64,000 nucleotides of DNA from Halomarina oriensis. Lineage in GTDB: Archaea > Halobacteriota > Halobacteria > Halobacteriales > Haloarculaceae. The notes under the pieces are model-generated. The model saw only the letters and a program-made list of their open reading frames with translations. It made no database searches and was not told where the DNA came from. The stretch covers positions 1 to 64,000 of the forward strand of contig NZ_WSZK01000010.1 of the NCBI RefSeq assembly GCF_009791395.1, read 5' to 3'. Positions 61,832 through 64,000 of this stretch are shown here, piece after piece. The first letter of the stretch is position 1. Every line of letters begins with the position of its first letter. The position numbers and the translations under genes were made by a program.

Positions 61832-62347
61832 ATGGTCCACCCCAACCGAAAATCGCTCTGTTGCCTCCTGCTCGTGTGCCTCTCGGTGTCGCTCGCAGGT
61901 TGTGGAGCGTTCAACGCATCGCCTTCTGGAACGCCTATTACCGAAACCACCCCGACACCGGACCCAACAGCATCACCGACGCAGACGACAGGGGGCGTCC
62001 ACGGTACCACGTACCCGGTTGACATTGAAGTAACTGTCAGCGTGGTCAGCAACGTATCGGCGCTTGATGTCGAGGCCCCAACACTCGCAGATGCAAATCT
62101 CACAGAGGAGCAACGAACGGCGGTGATAACTGCAATCGAAGCAGACGAACCCGTTACGTGGAGCGGCCAGAGTGATGAAACGGCTCCAGCAGACATTCGG
62201 ACACTCGTTGCCGCCTCCGACCGCCTCCCACCGACCAACGCCGACCGCGACCCAGCAGAGGCGTGGCAGGTCGCCCGTGAGACGACCGGGTACGTCACCT
62301 ATCAGAACACGACGTACAAACTCCAAATGGTGAAAATCGCACCGTAA
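61832..62347 (+). CDS. Lipoprotein of unknown function (cassette 4)
   Basis: 171 aa from ATG 61832; longer frames run through site A4. SLCCLLLVCLSVSLAGCGA is a signal with lipobox. After a Thr/Pro-rich linker a domain follows with LADANLTEEQRTAVITAIEA and GYVTYQNTTYKLQMV, matching the LT-EQR-helix and V-Y-Y-strand design of the proteins at 9628 and 20096. AGTACTTACC about 27 bases upstream could be its TATA box. Confidence 0.75.
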   Translation: MVHPNRKSLCCLLLVCLSVSLAGCGAFNASPSGTPITETTPTPDPTASPTQTTGGVHGTTYPVDIEVTVSVVSNVSALDVEAPTLADANLTEEQRTAVITAIEADEPVTWSGQSDETAPADIRTLVAASDRLPPTNADRDPAEAWQVARETTGYVTYQNTTYKLQMVKIAP

Positions 62348-62360
62348 CAAAACTCGCTCG

Positions 62361-62409
62361 TGATAGACCCACGCTCTGTGTCTAACAATTCCGGCAAACC
62401 ATGCACGCC
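62361..62409 (-). repeat. Cassette end site B4
   Basis: On the complement: GGCGTGCATGGTTTGCCGG, outer arm GTTAGAC, spacer ACAGAGCGTGG, inner arm GTCTATC. The outer 19 bases match B1 in 17 positions. Confidence 0.75.
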
Positions 62410-62526
62410 CCCAGTGACAAGTATCAACCACCATCTCGATCTGCATCGCTCACCGCGCCAGCCGGTGGTGTTTTTCGCCCCCTGAGGGGTGCGGGGTGTT
62501 CTGAACAATGCCTCGCGACACCAGCA

Positions 62527-63468
62527 ATGTCGACTCGAGACATCTACCAGACGGGCTTCGATGAGCATCGAGAAGCGACCAACCAGTACACGAAGAGTTG
62601 TCCGGAGTGCGATGGCGTGGTGCGGACGACCAGCCAAGAGACCGTGTGCGAGGACTGTGGGCTCATCCTCGACGAGCAGCACATCGACCGGGGGCCGGAG
62701 TGGCGGCCGTTCGACTCCGCGGAGCGCGAACGGACGGGTGCCCCACTCACCGAACGGCGTCACGACCGGGGACTGTCGACGGAGATCGGGTGGAAACGCG
62801 ACGGGCGCGGGAAGACGCTCTCTGGACGGAAACGGCGGCAGCTCTCACGGCTGCGACGTCAGCAGTCTCGGGCGACGTGGCAGTCGACGGCTGACCGGAA
62901 TCTCGCACACGGTCTGGGTGAAGTGCGGCGAATCGCGGGCGAGATGGACCTTGCGGATTCCATTATTGAACAGGCGTGTGCGCTGTTCCGACGGGCTCAG
63001 AGCGAGTCCCTCCTGTTAGGTCGGTCAGTCGAAGCGATGGCGGGGGCGGCTGTCTACGCGATCTGCCGGACGAACGGTCTTCCTCGCACCTGTGGTGACG
63101 TTGCGGCACTCACTCGGGTTGCTGACGGACGGGTCGAACACGCCTACTCAGTGCTGAATCGTGAGCTCTCCTTGCCTTCGGTGCCCGTCCCACCGGGCGC
63201 GTACGTGCCCGGACTCGCCTCGACGGTCGGGCTCTCAGATGGGACACGGCGACAGGGGGCGCATGTCACCGAGCAGGCCCAAGAGCGCGGCCTGACCAAC
63301 GGGAAGCATCCCGCGGGGGTGGCCGCCGCGGCGCTGTATCTGGTCGCCGAGGCACGCGTCGAGAGCGTCACGCAGGCGGAGTTGGCGGAGGCAGCGGACA
63401 TCTCGACGGTCACTCTCAGAGCGCGCTGGGCGGAGTTGCGCGAGCATATCGAGGTCGAGATCGTCTGA
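62527..63468 (+). CDS. tfb: Transcription initiation factor TFB
   Basis: 313 aa from ATG 62527 (the upstream extension runs into site B4). N-terminal zinc ribbon CPECDG ... CEDCG (C25, C28, C41, C44), B-reader/linker region with RGPEWRPFDSAERERTG and RGKTLSGRKRRQ, then two cyclin-like repeats (LGRSVEAMAGAAVYAICRT; HPAGVAAAALYLVAEARV) ending in a helix-turn-helix (AELAEAADISTVTLRARW). Recruits RNA polymerase to TATA promoters. A plasmid copy could reprogramme expression for genes of this replicon. Confidence 0.93.
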   Translation: MSTRDIYQTGFDEHREATNQYTKSCPECDGVVRTTSQETVCEDCGLILDEQHIDRGPEWRPFDSAERERTGAPLTERRHDRGLSTEIGWKRDGRGKTLSGRKRRQLSRLRRQQSRATWQSTADRNLAHGLGEVRRIAGEMDLADSIIEQACALFRRAQSESLLLGRSVEAMAGAAVYAICRTNGLPRTCGDVAALTRVADGRVEHAYSVLNRELSLPSVPVPPGAYVPGLASTVGLSDGTRRQGAHVTEQAQERGLTNGKHPAGVAAAALYLVAEARVESVTQAELAEAADISTVTLRARWAELREHIEVEIV

Positions 63469-63502
63469 GCGCGACCTTGCAGTCTCTTCTTTCCGGGGTC
63501 GT

Positions 63503-63530
63503 CTGTTAGACGGCTGCCATAGGTTGATAC
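63503..63530 (+). repeat. Degenerate A-like site
   Basis: CTGTTAGAC, 11 bases with TGCC at the same position as in A sites (GGCTGCCATAG), then GTTGATAC in place of the inner arm GTGTATC. A pyrimidine stretch CTTCTTTCC precedes it, nearer than in A1-A4. A small gene follows as in cassettes 2 and 4. No matching B site is seen downstream. Confidence 0.35.
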
Positions 63531-63562
63531 CCACAGAGGCGCAATCGTACGTTATCCGGCGT

Positions 63563-63787
63563 ATGCCTCGAAACGACCGCACGCAGTTGAGTGCCGCCGC
63601 GACCGATGCCCTCGAGACTCTCGACGAGCCGATCGATCGAGCTGAGGGACTCTCTCGTGAGGAGGCCGCGACGGTGCTCACCGACGATGGGTTTGACGCA
63701 GTCGACGCTGACGTCTTCCTCGATGAACTCCTCTCGAAGGGGTATCTCTACGCCGTCAATGACGAACTGCACGTAACGCCAACCTGA
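63563..63787 (+). CDS. Small winged-helix-like protein
   Basis: 74 aa from ATG 63563. Acidic helices (TQLSAAATDALETLDEPIDR; LSREEAATVLTDDGFDAVD) and a terminal VFLDELLSKGYLYAVNDELHV, which resembles the recognition helix and wing of a winged-helix domain. No family is recognised. It follows the TFB gene and a degenerate A-like site. Confidence 0.5.
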   Translation: MPRNDRTQLSAAATDALETLDEPIDRAEGLSREEAATVLTDDGFDAVDADVFLDELLSKGYLYAVNDELHVTPT

Positions 63788-63900
63788 GCCAGGGCGAGAA
63801 GCGGGGGACCATCGGGGCCTCTGACACCCGATACGTTCCATTCGTTGGGCTGTCATTTTAAGAATTCTCCAATCGCCCTGCCCGCCACACTCGTGGATTC

Positions 63901-63940
63901 GTTACCCCACAGTCCCAAACGAGTTCTCCAGTGGGGTAAC
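63901..63940. repeat. Inverted repeat GTTACCCCAC-20 nt-GTGGGGTAAC
   Basis: Perfect 10-base arms at 63901-63910 and 63931-63940. Same arms as at 1764-1804. It lies in the otherwise empty right end of the window, about 110 bases after the last gene. Confidence 0.75.
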
Positions 63941-64000
63941 GGAGTCGCGTGGTGTCTGTCGTCGCCAGCAGGGGTGCTGGCTTCGGAGTAGTTGGAGCCA

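Larger units (their letters stand above)
61714..62409. mobile_element. Cassette 4: one lipoprotein gene between sites A4 and B4
   Basis: About 695 bases, A4 left, B4 (complement) right, one gene reading from A to B as in cassette 2. It separates a minus-strand operon from the TFB gene. No other genes inside. Confidence 0.55.

Noticed and set aside
1-64000. CRISPR array or cas genes
   Set aside because: No regularly spaced direct repeats and no Cas-like protein were found.

Overview
The window looks like part of a haloarchaeal megaplasmid or large genomic island. The proteins are acidic. The general transcription factor is of archaeal TFB type. Regulators are of archaeal HTH-10 and Lrp/TRASH type, exported proteins carry Tat or lipobox signals, and genes have short or absent leaders. 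GC is high except in a clearly AT-richer scrapyard at about 11.5-18 kb. I see no Orc1/Cdc6 or other replication initiator, no rRNA, no convincing tRNA and no CRISPR array.

Layout. 0-5.9 kb: plasmid maintenance genes (UPF0175/PIN toxin-antitoxin, ArdC-like antirestriction protein, hairpin-rich GC tract, OB-fold protein, tyrosine recombinase). 4.3-10.9 kb: small lipoproteins, membrane proteins and three paralogous beta-rich proteins. 11.4-20 kb: low-GC accessory DNA with insertion-sequence debris, frameshifted genes, a metzincin-like/Tat-protein pair, truncated genes and a second PIN toxin pair. 20-27 kb: MFS transporter, Csp-like copper storage protein, DUF4396 protein, TRASH-Lrp regulator and others. 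27-33.8 kb: a five-gene operon (SoxB-like hydrolase, rhodanese/metallo-beta-lactamase fusion, multicopper oxidase, two small genes) with a TauE-type exporter beside it. 34.3-38 kb: CopA-type ATPase, TRASH-Lrp regulator and a CopZ-like chaperone. 38-45 kb: a complete dipeptide/nickel-type ABC transporter operon behind an HTH-10 regulator. 45-53 kb: frameshifted TauE gene, CopB-type ATPase, YHS-containing permease, CBS, Usp, DUF302 and SHOCT proteins. 54-58.4 kb: membrane proteins, a VapBC pair and a CoiA-like nuclease. 58.4-63.8 kb: lipoproteins, a four-gene operon of unknown function, TFB and a small protein.

How it works together: the 22-53 kb part reads as a copper/metal and sulfur-stress island, with export by two P-type ATPases, storage by Csp, chaperone, multicopper oxidase, sulfur oxidation and sulfite export, under two TRASH-domain regulators. 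The two flanks are plasmid backbone.

The most unusual find is a set of four compact gene cassettes (4.30-4.99, 5.83-6.57, 58.43-58.74 and 61.71-62.41 kb). Each is bounded by two complex end sites, called A and B here. All eight sites have a 7-base outer arm GTTAGAC (GTTAGAT in one), an 11-base spacer and an inner arm GTSTWWC. The spacer has one sequence class in all A sites and another in all B sites. Every cassette carries only cell-envelope genes. A tyrosine recombinase gene sits exactly between two A sites that face in opposite directions. This looks like an undescribed archaeal cassette or inversion system.
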